Origin: Pseudomaricurvus albidus
Lineage (GTDB): Bacteria; Pseudomonadota; Gammaproteobacteria; Pseudomonadales; Cellvibrionaceae
Direction: 5' to 3'
DNA length: 64,000 bases
NCBI RefSeq assembly: GCF_018863235.1
Contig: NZ_JAHKRS010000008.1
Span: forward strand, 124,001-188,000
The notes beneath the pieces are model-generated. The model was not told the origin of the DNA. It worked only from the letters and a program-made list of their open reading frames with translations, and did not search any database. Shown piece after piece: positions 27,562 through 35,857 of the stretch (position 1 is its first letter; every line of letters starts with the position of its first letter). A program made the position numbers and the translations under genes.

Positions 27562-28587
27562 CTTTTTAACTTGTGATTTTATTTTCTTAAGTAGTGATTT
27601 TGTATTCTGTTTTGGTGAAATTTCAACATTTTTCATGTGATCCATAAAGCGTAATTTGTCACTATTACCTTCGGTAAGATAGTTGTTTTTAATTACCTTG
27701 AACTTTTCCCTGTAGATGCTCAAGTTCTCTTCAGTGTTTGCAATAGCATTTTTTATGGATTGGGGATTGCTTAGTGAGCAGCATAATTCTTCTATTCCAT
27801 TGTCGATAAATAAATTTTTTGTCTTTTTATGATAATCAAATCCAATTGTAGGTATTCCGGCTCTCATGCCAATTAATAATCCATGAAATCTCATTGAGAT
27901 AACTAACTTGCTTTCTGTAAGGCTGTATAGATCCATTGATTTTGGTACATTGTTCATTCCTAGTAATGAAAGTAATTCTGCATCGTCTATAGAGCCGGAA
28001 GATTCATGTCTAGCGGATCCAAAGAAAAGTGGAAATGCTGTTAAGTTATCATGATTGTTTGCAATTTCACTGAATAGTACCTTGGCATTCCAGCTCTCTG
28101 CATCCCAGGATCTAAAGTTGATAAGGATGTTTTTTGCGTTGTCTAGATCTATTTTTGGAAGTTGATGGTTTGACCACCAATAGAGATCTGTACCCTTTAC
28201 AATTTTTTCTTGATTAATAATTTCTTTAGATTCTTCATCCCTGACATGAAAATACAGTGATTTATCCACTAGATATTTGGTGTTTTCCTGAATTCTGGTG
28301 TCCTCATTTTTTGCTGAAATTCCAAGAAAAATAATAGGAGTTCTTAACCGCTTGGAAATTTCTTTTCCATGCTGGAATATGGTGTTTCCTGGCCAAATGC
28401 TTCCACCACCCACGACGACTAGGTCCGCCTGGTTCAGAAGATCAATTCCAGGAAACCACGAGGTGAAAAGCAGATTGTGCTCTTTGAATAATTCGGTTAT
28501 TGAGTGCTGGAGAAGATCATCTCCGTAATTTAATTTTCCATAATAACCTATGACTACGATATTCAATTTTTCAATGTAAGAAATCAT
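27550..28587 (-). CDS. polysaccharide pyruvyl transferase family protein
   Basis: About 345 residues, start chosen at MISYIEKLNIVVIGYYGKLN, directly after the upstream KdtA-like stop. The CsaB/WcaK-type pattern is present: VVIGYYGKLNYGDDLLQHSI near the N-terminus, DLVVVGGGSIWPGN, and MRFHGLLIGMRAGIPTIGFD in the C-terminal half, which includes the conserved RxH. Members add pyruvate ketals from phosphoenolpyruvate to hexoses in polysaccharides. This would give the EPS a negative charge. Low GC. The C-terminal tail is rich in lysine. Confidence 0.85.
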   Translation of the reverse strand: MISYIEKLNIVVIGYYGKLNYGDDLLQHSITELFKEHNLLFTSWFPGIDLLNQADLVVVGGGSIWPGNTIFQHGKEISKRLRTPIIFLGISAKNEDTRIQENTKYLVDKSLYFHVRDEESKEIINQEKIVKGTDLYWWSNHQLPKIDLDNAKNILINFRSWDAESWNAKVLFSEIANNHDNLTAFPLFFGSARHESSGSIDDAELLSLLGMNNVPKSMDLYSLTESKLVISMRFHGLLIGMRAGIPTIGFDYHKKTKNLFIDNGIEELCCSLSNPQSIKNAIANTEENLSIYREKFKVIKNNYLTEGNSDKLRFMDHMKNVEISPKQNTKSLLKKIKSQVKKLLY

Positions 28588-28594
28588 TATATTT

Positions 28595-29887
28595 TCACAT
28601 GACTTTAGATATGAGGTATTTTGATTGCTCAACTGATCCAGATAAGGTATTTATTGCTGTAGCAATCTGGGCTTCTCTGGCAGCGTTTTTCTTGTGTAAA
28701 TTGTCAATAATGATATTCGATAATTCCTTAGGTGAACTCTCAGAACACTCCTGAATAACGCCTTTTTCTTTCAATATCGAGTAAACGGGAAAGCTGGGAT
28801 ATTGGGGTTCCCAGCCTGGAGTAAGGAATGTGGGTTTGGCAAAGGATAGGGGCTCAAGAAGATTGTGGTTGAGTCCTACGTAACAAAAGTCACCAATACT
28901 GTAAAAATCATGAAGCTCACCAATTGTATTTAACACAAGGATATCAATCTGAGGCTCTACGGGCTTGATTTGTTCTGTCCTTACCAAGTATTTCCACCCT
29001 GAGTTTTTAAGCATGGAGCCAAGAATCTTCATGCGGTCTTTATTTTCAGGATGGCGAGGAGCCATAATCAATAATAGGTCAGGTATTTCACGCTTGAGCA
29101 GTTTGAATGTTTCTAGGATCAGCTCTTGTTCGCTGATGTTTGTAACGCATCCAGAAACCATTACCATACGCTCAAACTCAATAATTTCTGATTTTTTGAG
29201 TGGGGCGGGTGATCCTGAAACAAGGTTATCAAATTTCAAGTTTCCAGTCGTATGTATCTTGTTTTTACTAACGCCAAGATCCACGAGTTTTTGAATGTCG
29301 CTGGATTGCTGAATTAAAAACTGATCTATTATCTCTGTGTATGGCTTTGCAAACAGAGCACTTTCAAGGGTATCCATGGTGCAGGCTGGTTTTTCACCGT
29401 AAAGCCATCCATTAACCGCAATGATCTTGCTTCCCGTCTGTTTTACGTAGTAGAGAGTTTTGAAGGAAAGTCTACAGGGGGCATCAAATAGAGCCAGGGG
29501 AATTTCAGCTATAAGAAACAGAAACGGTGGATATTTCTGTATTTGTTCGTGAATTAACCTTCCGGACTCGCCATGATTTATGACTGTGGCATCAGGGTAT
29601 TTTTTAAGGTAAGCGTCCAAATAGTGAGGGTGGTCCGTTAACAGCACAAGCTGTGAACCTGAATAAACGTTTAATAATTCATCGATTAAGTTTGAAGTGG
29701 CATTCAGCTCCCCAATAGTGGACACATATACCCATAGATTGCCGTTTTTTTTATCCGGATTTTTTGAGGGACTTCCATCGTGAAGGATGTGAGCCGGCTT
29801 TATATCTTGAGAACGAAGCCTTTCAATCAGCCGCTCGGTCCATTCAAAAACAACAACTTTTAGATCTGTCAGGTTGGGTAAGGTCAT
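28595..29887 (-). CDS. KdtA/WaaA-like (GT30) glycosyltransferase in EPS locus
   Basis: A 430-residue protein resembling 3-deoxy-D-manno-octulosonate (Kdo) transferases. The N-terminal half has LWVYVSTIGELNATSNLIDE, aligning with the catalytic-Glu region (HAVSVGE) of KdtA. The C-terminal half has IHTTGNLKFDN, LLLIMAPRHPEN, IDILVLNTIGELHDFYSIGD and HNLLEPLSFAKPTFLTPG, matching the KdtA donor site. Unlike KdtA, no N-terminal membrane anchor is visible. As part of the EPS locus it may add Kdo or a related ulosonic acid to the polymer or its lipid anchor instead of to lipid A. Which sugar it uses cannot be read; CMP-Kdo synthesis genes are not in the window. Confidence 0.78.
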   Translation of the reverse strand: MTLPNLTDLKVVVFEWTERLIERLRSQDIKPAHILHDGSPSKNPDKKNGNLWVYVSTIGELNATSNLIDELLNVYSGSQLVLLTDHPHYLDAYLKKYPDATVINHGESGRLIHEQIQKYPPFLFLIAEIPLALFDAPCRLSFKTLYYVKQTGSKIIAVNGWLYGEKPACTMDTLESALFAKPYTEIIDQFLIQQSSDIQKLVDLGVSKNKIHTTGNLKFDNLVSGSPAPLKKSEIIEFERMVMVSGCVTNISEQELILETFKLLKREIPDLLLIMAPRHPENKDRMKILGSMLKNSGWKYLVRTEQIKPVEPQIDILVLNTIGELHDFYSIGDFCYVGLNHNLLEPLSFAKPTFLTPGWEPQYPSFPVYSILKEKGVIQECSESSPKELSNIIIDNLHKKNAAREAQIATAINTLSGSVEQSKYLISKVM

Positions 29888-29917
29888 ACGGAATGGGTTT
29901 GCCTAATTATAAAGGGG

Positions 29918-30952
29918 TTACAGCCGTATGAGTTTACGGACAGGCCGGGCGATATTCATTGTCTTTCTGGCCAAGTTGGCTTGCCATGAATAATGCGTCA
30001 AGTGATACATGGTGCGTATGTCAGTCGTCCACTTTTTATGCCAATCCATGAGTTTTCCGTAAAACTCAACCTTTCTTATGTCCTCCGATTCAAACAATGC
30101 CCTAAAGATTTCCTGATGCATAAGTACCCCGGGCGAAGAGGTTTTGATGTTTTCGTCATAGGTGGTCTTTAAAATCACCATGGTGCTACCGTCGTGAATC
30201 GCCAGATCCATGGCAACCAGATCATCGTTGTACCAGTAGCGATAGATTTTTGCTTTTCCCTCACTCATAAAGTTCTTAATCATTGATGTGTAGAACTTTC
30301 CCTGAGCGTTGTCGATATGAATCGCGGTGTCCAGCTGATTTTTCCAGCCGGAGCTTTCCAGTTTCCCGTAATCTTTAATACAGCTGACCACGTGATCTGG
30401 ATCGATAATGGTTTCCAGGCGGGTAGTGATTCCCTCGCGTTCCAGACGGTTTCTTTGTCGGCGAAGGTTCTGTCGATGATTCTTGCTGCGTTGGCTGAAA
30501 TACTCGTCAAAACCACCTTGCGTTTCAAGACGCGCTGTCTCGATGTAATCCATGGATGTCAGGCTTTGACAGTCCGTTGGACGGGGTAATAACTCCGGAT
30601 CCTGCTGTGTTAAGCTAAATACCCATTTCAAACCGGGCAGCTTGGGCAGTAATGTCTCGATCAGTTGCTCGCAGGGAAGTTCCGGTTGTTGTAACCACAG
30701 CCCGATAGGGGCCTGAGATGGCTGGAATGAGCTCCAGCCTGTGGATTTTTCCGGTGTGATAATTGCCATTGCGACAATGGTCTTATGGTTTTTACATACG
30801 GCAAGCCTTGCGTCAACAGGGGCGAAGCAGGTAATCAGGGGCTGGACAAAAGGGATGCTGAGTAACTGACTATTACCCGCTTGACGGTTCAGTAATGCCC
30901 AGTGATCAGACCAGTCAGCAAACTCGCTGACGGGGTACAGGCTCCAGTCCAT
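29918..30952 (-). CDS. FemAB-like/GNAT-fold acetyltransferase (BioF2-like)
   Basis: A 344-residue protein with ATG behind GGGAGAA, overlapping the DegT gene by 38 bases. It contains a GNAT/FemAB-like fold: QGGFDEYFSQRSKNHRQNLR, then AKIYRYWYNDDLVAMDLAIH and SSPGVLMHQEIFRALFES. It resembles the acetyltransferase 6 family common in EPS loci. It may acylate an amino sugar or aminoacylate the polymer; position next to the DegT aminotransferase suggests the amine made there could be its acceptor. It differs from the XrtA-type FemAB at 10302. Confidence 0.8.
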   Translation of the reverse strand: MDWSLYPVSEFADWSDHWALLNRQAGNSQLLSIPFVQPLITCFAPVDARLAVCKNHKTIVAMAIITPEKSTGWSSFQPSQAPIGLWLQQPELPCEQLIETLLPKLPGLKWVFSLTQQDPELLPRPTDCQSLTSMDYIETARLETQGGFDEYFSQRSKNHRQNLRRQRNRLEREGITTRLETIIDPDHVVSCIKDYGKLESSGWKNQLDTAIHIDNAQGKFYTSMIKNFMSEGKAKIYRYWYNDDLVAMDLAIHDGSTMVILKTTYDENIKTSSPGVLMHQEIFRALFESEDIRKVEFYGKLMDWHKKWTTDIRTMYHLTHYSWQANLARKTMNIARPVRKLIRL

Positions 30953-32162
30953 GGGGTTCTCCCTGAGGTGCGTAAGTTAACGAGGCTTGTATGTGTTGAA
31001 TCATCCAGTCAAGTTCGCGGTTTGAAAGTTCCTGATGGCAAGGAAACTGAAATACATGTTTTGACAGTTCCTGACTGTGGTGAAACTCTCTTTCAGTGAC
31101 CAGAGGATCAAGAAATTCTCCAAATCGCCAAATGGGTACCCCCAGTTCTTTGAGTGTACGAAAATGACGTTCCGGTTGATCTATATAAAGCGGATAAACC
31201 AGGGGGATACAGTGTTCGGGTAACGACGGAAATAATGGACGAACACCCGGAAGCTTTCCCAGTGCGGCATCGAGAATTTGATAATTGCGCCGACGATAGT
31301 GAGCGATCCGCTCGTTGTCGCTGTGCCTTAATAATTTGTGTGATATTCGGGTTGTTGCGATATGAATCCACTGTTCGTCCAGTCCATAGGCGCCTTCGGA
31401 TGAAGAGGGGCCTTTGGTTTCTATTTTGGTTGTGGATTTCAGGTATTGCCAAAGTATGTTTTTGGCAGCCATCCCTTTACCCAGAAGCCAGCCGAGCATG
31501 CCCAGCCGTTTGTAGGAAATAGAGCGTTCTAAAGTATTCAGAGAGACTTTAGCTTCGGTCCCCCAGGAAGTCTTCTTCAAGGGGATGGTATCAAGTGAGC
31601 GGCTCCTGGAGGCCAGAATGCCCCCGTCGTAAATGGGAAAGAATTTCATGCTACTGGCAATAGCATAATCCCCAAAACCACCCACACTGGCCACGTCGTT
31701 TTTACCGAAAAATGCGTGGGCGCAATCTTCAATAAAAATGATTCCCTTTTCATCGCACCATTGTCGCAGAGGTTGAAAGTTTTGCATAAAGCCGAAATAG
31801 TGGGTAGCAATAATGGCCTTACAACGCTGGGTATACCGTTTTTTGATGTCATCCAGGTCAATCGTGGTATCCGAATGAATCTGATAAAAAACGGGATCTG
31901 CCTTACGCCAGTGAACCGGGGAAATCATGGACTCGCAGTGGAATGCCGGTACCAGAACTTCATCGCCTGAGGTGACTCCAGCATGCTCAAGTGCGAGTGA
32001 AATGGCCGCTCGGCCACTCGTTACAAAAAGCTGATTAGGAAGGTCCAGCAACGAGGGCGTCGAATTCTTCGGTTTCGTTTTTAATGAGCGATTTGAGAGC
32101 ACCGGAGACAGCGGGATTGCTGGAGCCGGGAATGCCTCAGTAACTTCTGATGGCAAGTTCAT
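30915..32162 (-). CDS. DegT/DnrJ/EryC1/StrS-family aminotransferase
   Basis: About 415 residues from ATG 32162, overlapping the AsnB-like stop by 4 bases (ATGA). A PLP-dependent fold is indicated by LFVTSGRAAISLALEHAGV, DEVLVPAFHCESMISPVHW, IFIEDCAHAFFGK (cofactor-binding Asp) and SSMKFFPIYDGG, whose Lys is the likely PLP-binding residue. Family members make amino sugars from nucleotide keto-sugars. In this operon (AsnB-like, DegT, FemAB-like) it probably supplies an amino group on a sugar of the EPS or on a small attached molecule. The C-terminal about 60 residues diverge from typical sugar aminotransferases. Confidence 0.85.
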   Translation of the reverse strand: MNLPSEVTEAFPAPAIPLSPVLSNRSLKTKPKNSTPSLLDLPNQLFVTSGRAAISLALEHAGVTSGDEVLVPAFHCESMISPVHWRKADPVFYQIHSDTTIDLDDIKKRYTQRCKAIIATHYFGFMQNFQPLRQWCDEKGIIFIEDCAHAFFGKNDVASVGGFGDYAIASSMKFFPIYDGGILASRSRSLDTIPLKKTSWGTEAKVSLNTLERSISYKRLGMLGWLLGKGMAAKNILWQYLKSTTKIETKGPSSSEGAYGLDEQWIHIATTRISHKLLRHSDNERIAHYRRRNYQILDAALGKLPGVRPLFPSLPEHCIPLVYPLYIDQPERHFRTLKELGVPIWRFGEFLDPLVTEREFHHSQELSKHVFQFPCHQELSNRELDWMIQHIQASLTYAPQGEPHGLEPVPRQRVC

Positions 32163-34075
32163 GCAACCTGCTCCATGGCGGATGCTTGCTGGTGTTGAGA
32201 TAGCCACAACTCCAGTACCATCAATACCCAAACCAGTTCGCCGTAGTAGGCAGCATGACCTTCACGGTGGAGCTTGATGGCATTGTCAATAAACGACGGG
32301 CGGAAAATATGATGACGTTTAAGGTTGTTCAGGGAGTCATAGGCGAGATCTTGTAGCGGCTTGTGAGTTCGCATCCAGACGCCAAATGGCAAGCCAAATC
32401 CTTGCTTGCGTTTGTTGATGGTCTCTTGCGGAAGCCAGCCGCTCAGTGCCTGTTTGTAGAAATGACGAAGTCCGCTGTTGCGATCGAGGATGGAATTCTT
32501 GAGCTTCCAATGGCTGGGAATACGACAAGAGAGTGCCACAACCTCATCATCCAGCATAGGGTATTGCACATTGACACCGGCAAGGGCGCACATATGGCTG
32601 ACTTTGCGCAAATCGTTGTCTGCTAAAGTAAACTGCCAGTCGAGATACAGCATCCGGTTCAGGTGTGAGGCCTCATCGACGGCATGATAGACTGATTCCT
32701 GGTTTTTGCCTGGCTGGTCTGTGTCAACGTCGATCAAGACCTCCGGGGTAAAGAGATCCGCCGGATCAAACTGATGCAAAAAATTGTAGGTATGTAACCT
32801 TCCAGGCAGTGGCGTGTTGGCCTGCCGGATATAGCTTTTTACTTTTGATAGAACCGGAGTCGAGTCGGGGAAGCAAGACAGGACAGGCTCAATGGCAGAG
32901 TTTCGGATAGCCCCGGGAATTTTCAGATAGGGTTCAAAAAGAGACTGCTTGGAATAACGCTCGTTACCGGCAAACAGCTCGTCTCCCCCGTCACCCGCCA
33001 GCAGGGTTTCTATACCGTATTCGGCGGCCATTTTTGCACAAAAATACGCAGGCAGTGCAGAAGAGTTACCAAAGGGCTCATCATAACTGCCAGCAATTCT
33101 AGGCAGTGCATCTACCACATCTTCCGGGGTGACATAATATTCATTCAGTTCTAGTCCAAAGTGTTTCGCGGTAATCCGGGCGAAGGCCATTTCGTCGTAG
33201 CCTTTGGCAGAAAATCCGATGGAAAAAACCGGACCACCACCTTGTTCAGCCAGCACTCCGGCAACTGTTGAGCTGTCAAGACCGCCACTGAGAAAGGCTC
33301 CAGTCTTGGTGTTGAGTTGCAGCGCGCGTTGGACGGCATTGCCCAGACTGCGTTTCAGTTCACTGGCATAGCCCGACATCTTATGTGTGGGTTGTTCAGA
33401 AAAGGTGGGTGTCCAATAGCGTGTTAATTGGCTTTTTTGTTGGGACAGACAGATCCTGTGAGCGGCCTGTAATTTTTTAACATCCGGGTAGGCGGTCTGT
33501 GGGGCTGGGATCATATGAAAGTATATGTAGTTATAAATTCCTTGACTGCTTATAACCTTTTCATTTTTTTCCTGCCGGGCGATGATGCCTGCCTGGCTGG
33601 CAACGATAAAAGCGTGTTCGGTTTCTGTATAGTACAGGGGATACTTCCCCAAACGATCTACAGACGCAAGTAAAGATTTATCCTTGTGGTTTATGATCAG
33701 AAAGCTGAAATTACCATACAGTGCTTCTGATAGCCTTTCACCCATTGTCTGGTATGCGTGAAGCAGGGCGCTCGCGTGGCCATTTGTTTCTGCCCTGGTG
33801 GCTAGCTCGCTATTTTTCCAGCGTGGTTGACCAATAATGGCCACACTAAAGGATTCATTCGATCTGGGTTTGACCGTTGAATACATTGCCCAGCTTTCAG
33901 TGCTATCACCACACAGGGGCTTTTGGATGTTGAAACTGTCCTGTAAGACTGCGCAGGAAGGAATGCCCTCACGGGGTGAAGCATGTCGGATGCTGCCAGA
34001 ATGAGATTCCTTGAGCACAACTCCGTATAAGCACTCCGACAAGAGTCCTGAAGCTGTCTTGAGGCTCTGGTTCAT
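32159..34075 (-). CDS. asparagine-synthase-related protein lacking the glutaminase cysteine
   Basis: A 638-residue AsnB homologue. The glutaminase-like domain is present (GNFSFLIINHKDKSLLASVD, RLGKYPLYYTE) but the chain starts MNQSLKTASG, so the Met-Cys-Gly catalytic start is missing. The synthetase domain is intact: PP-loop FLSGGLDSSTVAGVLAEQ, then LAGDGGDELFAGNERYSKQ. It would therefore need free ammonia or another amine donor. Such proteins in biosynthetic loci often form amide bonds between a carboxylate and a dedicated amine. The next gene is an aminotransferase, then an acyltransferase. Start ATG has AGGGATG upstream. Confidence 0.85.
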   Translation of the reverse strand: MNQSLKTASGLLSECLYGVVLKESHSGSIRHASPREGIPSCAVLQDSFNIQKPLCGDSTESWAMYSTVKPRSNESFSVAIIGQPRWKNSELATRAETNGHASALLHAYQTMGERLSEALYGNFSFLIINHKDKSLLASVDRLGKYPLYYTETEHAFIVASQAGIIARQEKNEKVISSQGIYNYIYFHMIPAPQTAYPDVKKLQAAHRICLSQQKSQLTRYWTPTFSEQPTHKMSGYASELKRSLGNAVQRALQLNTKTGAFLSGGLDSSTVAGVLAEQGGGPVFSIGFSAKGYDEMAFARITAKHFGLELNEYYVTPEDVVDALPRIAGSYDEPFGNSSALPAYFCAKMAAEYGIETLLAGDGGDELFAGNERYSKQSLFEPYLKIPGAIRNSAIEPVLSCFPDSTPVLSKVKSYIRQANTPLPGRLHTYNFLHQFDPADLFTPEVLIDVDTDQPGKNQESVYHAVDEASHLNRMLYLDWQFTLADNDLRKVSHMCALAGVNVQYPMLDDEVVALSCRIPSHWKLKNSILDRNSGLRHFYKQALSGWLPQETINKRKQGFGLPFGVWMRTHKPLQDLAYDSLNNLKRHHIFRPSFIDNAIKLHREGHAAYYGELVWVLMVLELWLSQHQQASAMEQVA

Positions 34076-34304
34076 TGTGGTTTACATCCCTGAATACACA
34101 AATGGATTAATTGAAACATCATTCGTCCTGAAGGCAGCTATGATTCCATAGCCGAAGGCCGATGTACATTTGAATTTTCTGATGCACATATTACGTTGTT
34201 TAATGTGACATTAGGAGTGTAGACGGAGAATTGCTTATAGTCTTCTTTGTTTGGCGCGGAAAGTATTTTATAAGAAAAATTCTGTCTGATATGAAAAGAT
34301 CGGT

Positions 34305-35321
34305 CTAGGCGGCACCGGATTGCAAGTCTGACGATGACTCCACAGGCGAATCATCGAGACGAAAAGTACCCTGATAATACTCTCCACATTTAAACATCAT
34401 GGAGACGGATTCAATAATGGCGATATCATCATCGGATAATGTGTGGCGCCATTTATTAGCCGCTTCCAATGGGTGTTTATCCGTGGCGTAATACGCTTTG
34501 TTATTGGTCGAGGTGGATGAGGAAATATAGTCACGATTTTCCTGAGTGTATTCAAGACCTGCGAAACTCAGAAGTTGCTTGAATGTCTGTTCTGGAGCCG
34601 TACACATATCTTCGTATAACACCACCATGTTGTCTTCATCGGGATTGTTGGCCAAGGCAAAATCGTTAATAAGGCCCCATCGAACGGTCAGTGATTCGAC
34701 CTGATCCATGCGCTGTATGTCTTTCAGGCGGAAACGTGAATCCCGGCTTTGGGTAATTAATTTATCAAACAGGTCCCAGTCTTCCCAAATTGGTGACCTC
34801 TCAAAAAAGTTGTGCTGCATTTCCCCGTTGATCGTAGAGGCGATATGGCCGCAAGGGTGACGGAGAATATGAATAGAACGGGCGCCGGTCACCTTTTTTA
34901 TCTCGCACATACGTCCCAGGGATTCGATTGACTTCCAGACGACCAGTTTGGCCGGGTTGTGGTGATGAATCGGTTTTATGTCAATGGGAAGTCCAGAGCG
35001 GGAAATTGCTTTAGAAGCATAGCAGGACCAATAAAATGTCAGCCACTGGGGCTCATTCATATAGGATTTTTTAAATAAAGGCAGTGAAGCGATGACTTTT
35101 TCATTATCGGTATTGAGCCAGAGGTCGATTTGTCTCTTTAATACCTGGCTTTGATCGTTATCGTTCGACATCAGTAACGGGAGATCAAAGGATCTTTTCA
35201 CACTGTCCGGTTCATGCAGATATAAGGTATCTTTGTGGGAGTCGAACAGCTTCCCTATCCAGGTGGTTCCAGATCTTGGCATCCCGAACAAAAGTAGCAA
35301 GTTACTTTGGCTGTCAATCAT
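34305..35321 (-). CDS. sulfotransferase family protein
   Basis: A 338-residue protein with the PAPS-binding loop LFGMPRSGTTWIGKLFDSH near residue 13 and the 3'-phosphate-binding region IHILRHPCGHIASTINGE near residue 150. The C-terminal region (ENRDYISSSTSTNNKAYYAT) resembles the GxxGxxK region of sulfotransferases only loosely. It likely sulfates EPS, as does the unrelated-looking enzyme at 24655. It stands apart, about 230 bases upstream of the AsnB-like gene in the same direction, and may have its own promoter. Confidence 0.85.
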   Translation of the reverse strand: MIDSQSNLLLLFGMPRSGTTWIGKLFDSHKDTLYLHEPDSVKRSFDLPLLMSNDNDQSQVLKRQIDLWLNTDNEKVIASLPLFKKSYMNEPQWLTFYWSCYASKAISRSGLPIDIKPIHHHNPAKLVVWKSIESLGRMCEIKKVTGARSIHILRHPCGHIASTINGEMQHNFFERSPIWEDWDLFDKLITQSRDSRFRLKDIQRMDQVESLTVRWGLINDFALANNPDEDNMVVLYEDMCTAPEQTFKQLLSFAGLEYTQENRDYISSSTSTNNKAYYATDKHPLEAANKWRHTLSDDDIAIIESVSMMFKCGEYYQGTFRLDDSPVESSSDLQSGAA

Positions 35322-35602
35322 TGCACGCTTGAGCTCATGTCATTATTAGGGTGGGTGTCCGTCTCATGCTATAGCGTTGCTATTCTTCAAAAACCTACTT
35401 TTATTTCTAAACGTGCTTTTAAAAAATCACTATCTTCAAAAATGTTCTGAAAAACCTCTGGTGACTTTATATATTGATATAAGGATTTCTCTATACATGA
35501 TTTTAGTCTGACGCTAACCTTAGCGGAGGAGAAAAATACTGCGCCAGTTCACAATCGGAGTAGGACTGTAGTGCCAACTTCACACAGGCTTTAGGAACTT
35601 AC

Positions 35603-35854
35603 ATGGAAATTAGTTTAGACCAAGTGAAACAAATTGTTGGTAACGTATTACAATTAGGTGATCGAATCGACTCTTTTGATCAGCATACACCGCTGTTGGG
35701 TAGTGTCCCCGAATTTGATTCCATGGCCGTAGTGTCGGTCATCACTGCAATAGAAGAAGACTTTGGTATCGCCATGGAAGATGATGAAATAAGTGCTGAT
35801 ATTTTTCTGACGCTGGGTGATCTTCACACTTTTCTGAGCGCAAAAAATAGCTGA
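35603..35854 (+). CDS. acyl carrier protein, exosortase A system-associated
   Basis: An 83-residue acidic carrier protein with the 4'-phosphopantetheine site EFDSMAVVSVITAIEE (Ser in DSM), TTTAGGAACTTAC upstream and a typical four-helix length. It belongs with the ACP, AMP-ligase, decarboxylase and hydrolase set of exosortase A loci. It presumably carries an activated acyl or aminoacyl group made by the ligase at 40493. It starts a short plus-strand operon with the fused hydrolase (3-base gap). The cargo is unknown. Confidence 0.9.
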   Translation: MEISLDQVKQIVGNVLQLGDRIDSFDQHTPLLGSVPEFDSMAVVSVITAIEEDFGIAMEDDEISADIFLTLGDLHTFLSAKNS

Positions 35855-35857
35855 CTG

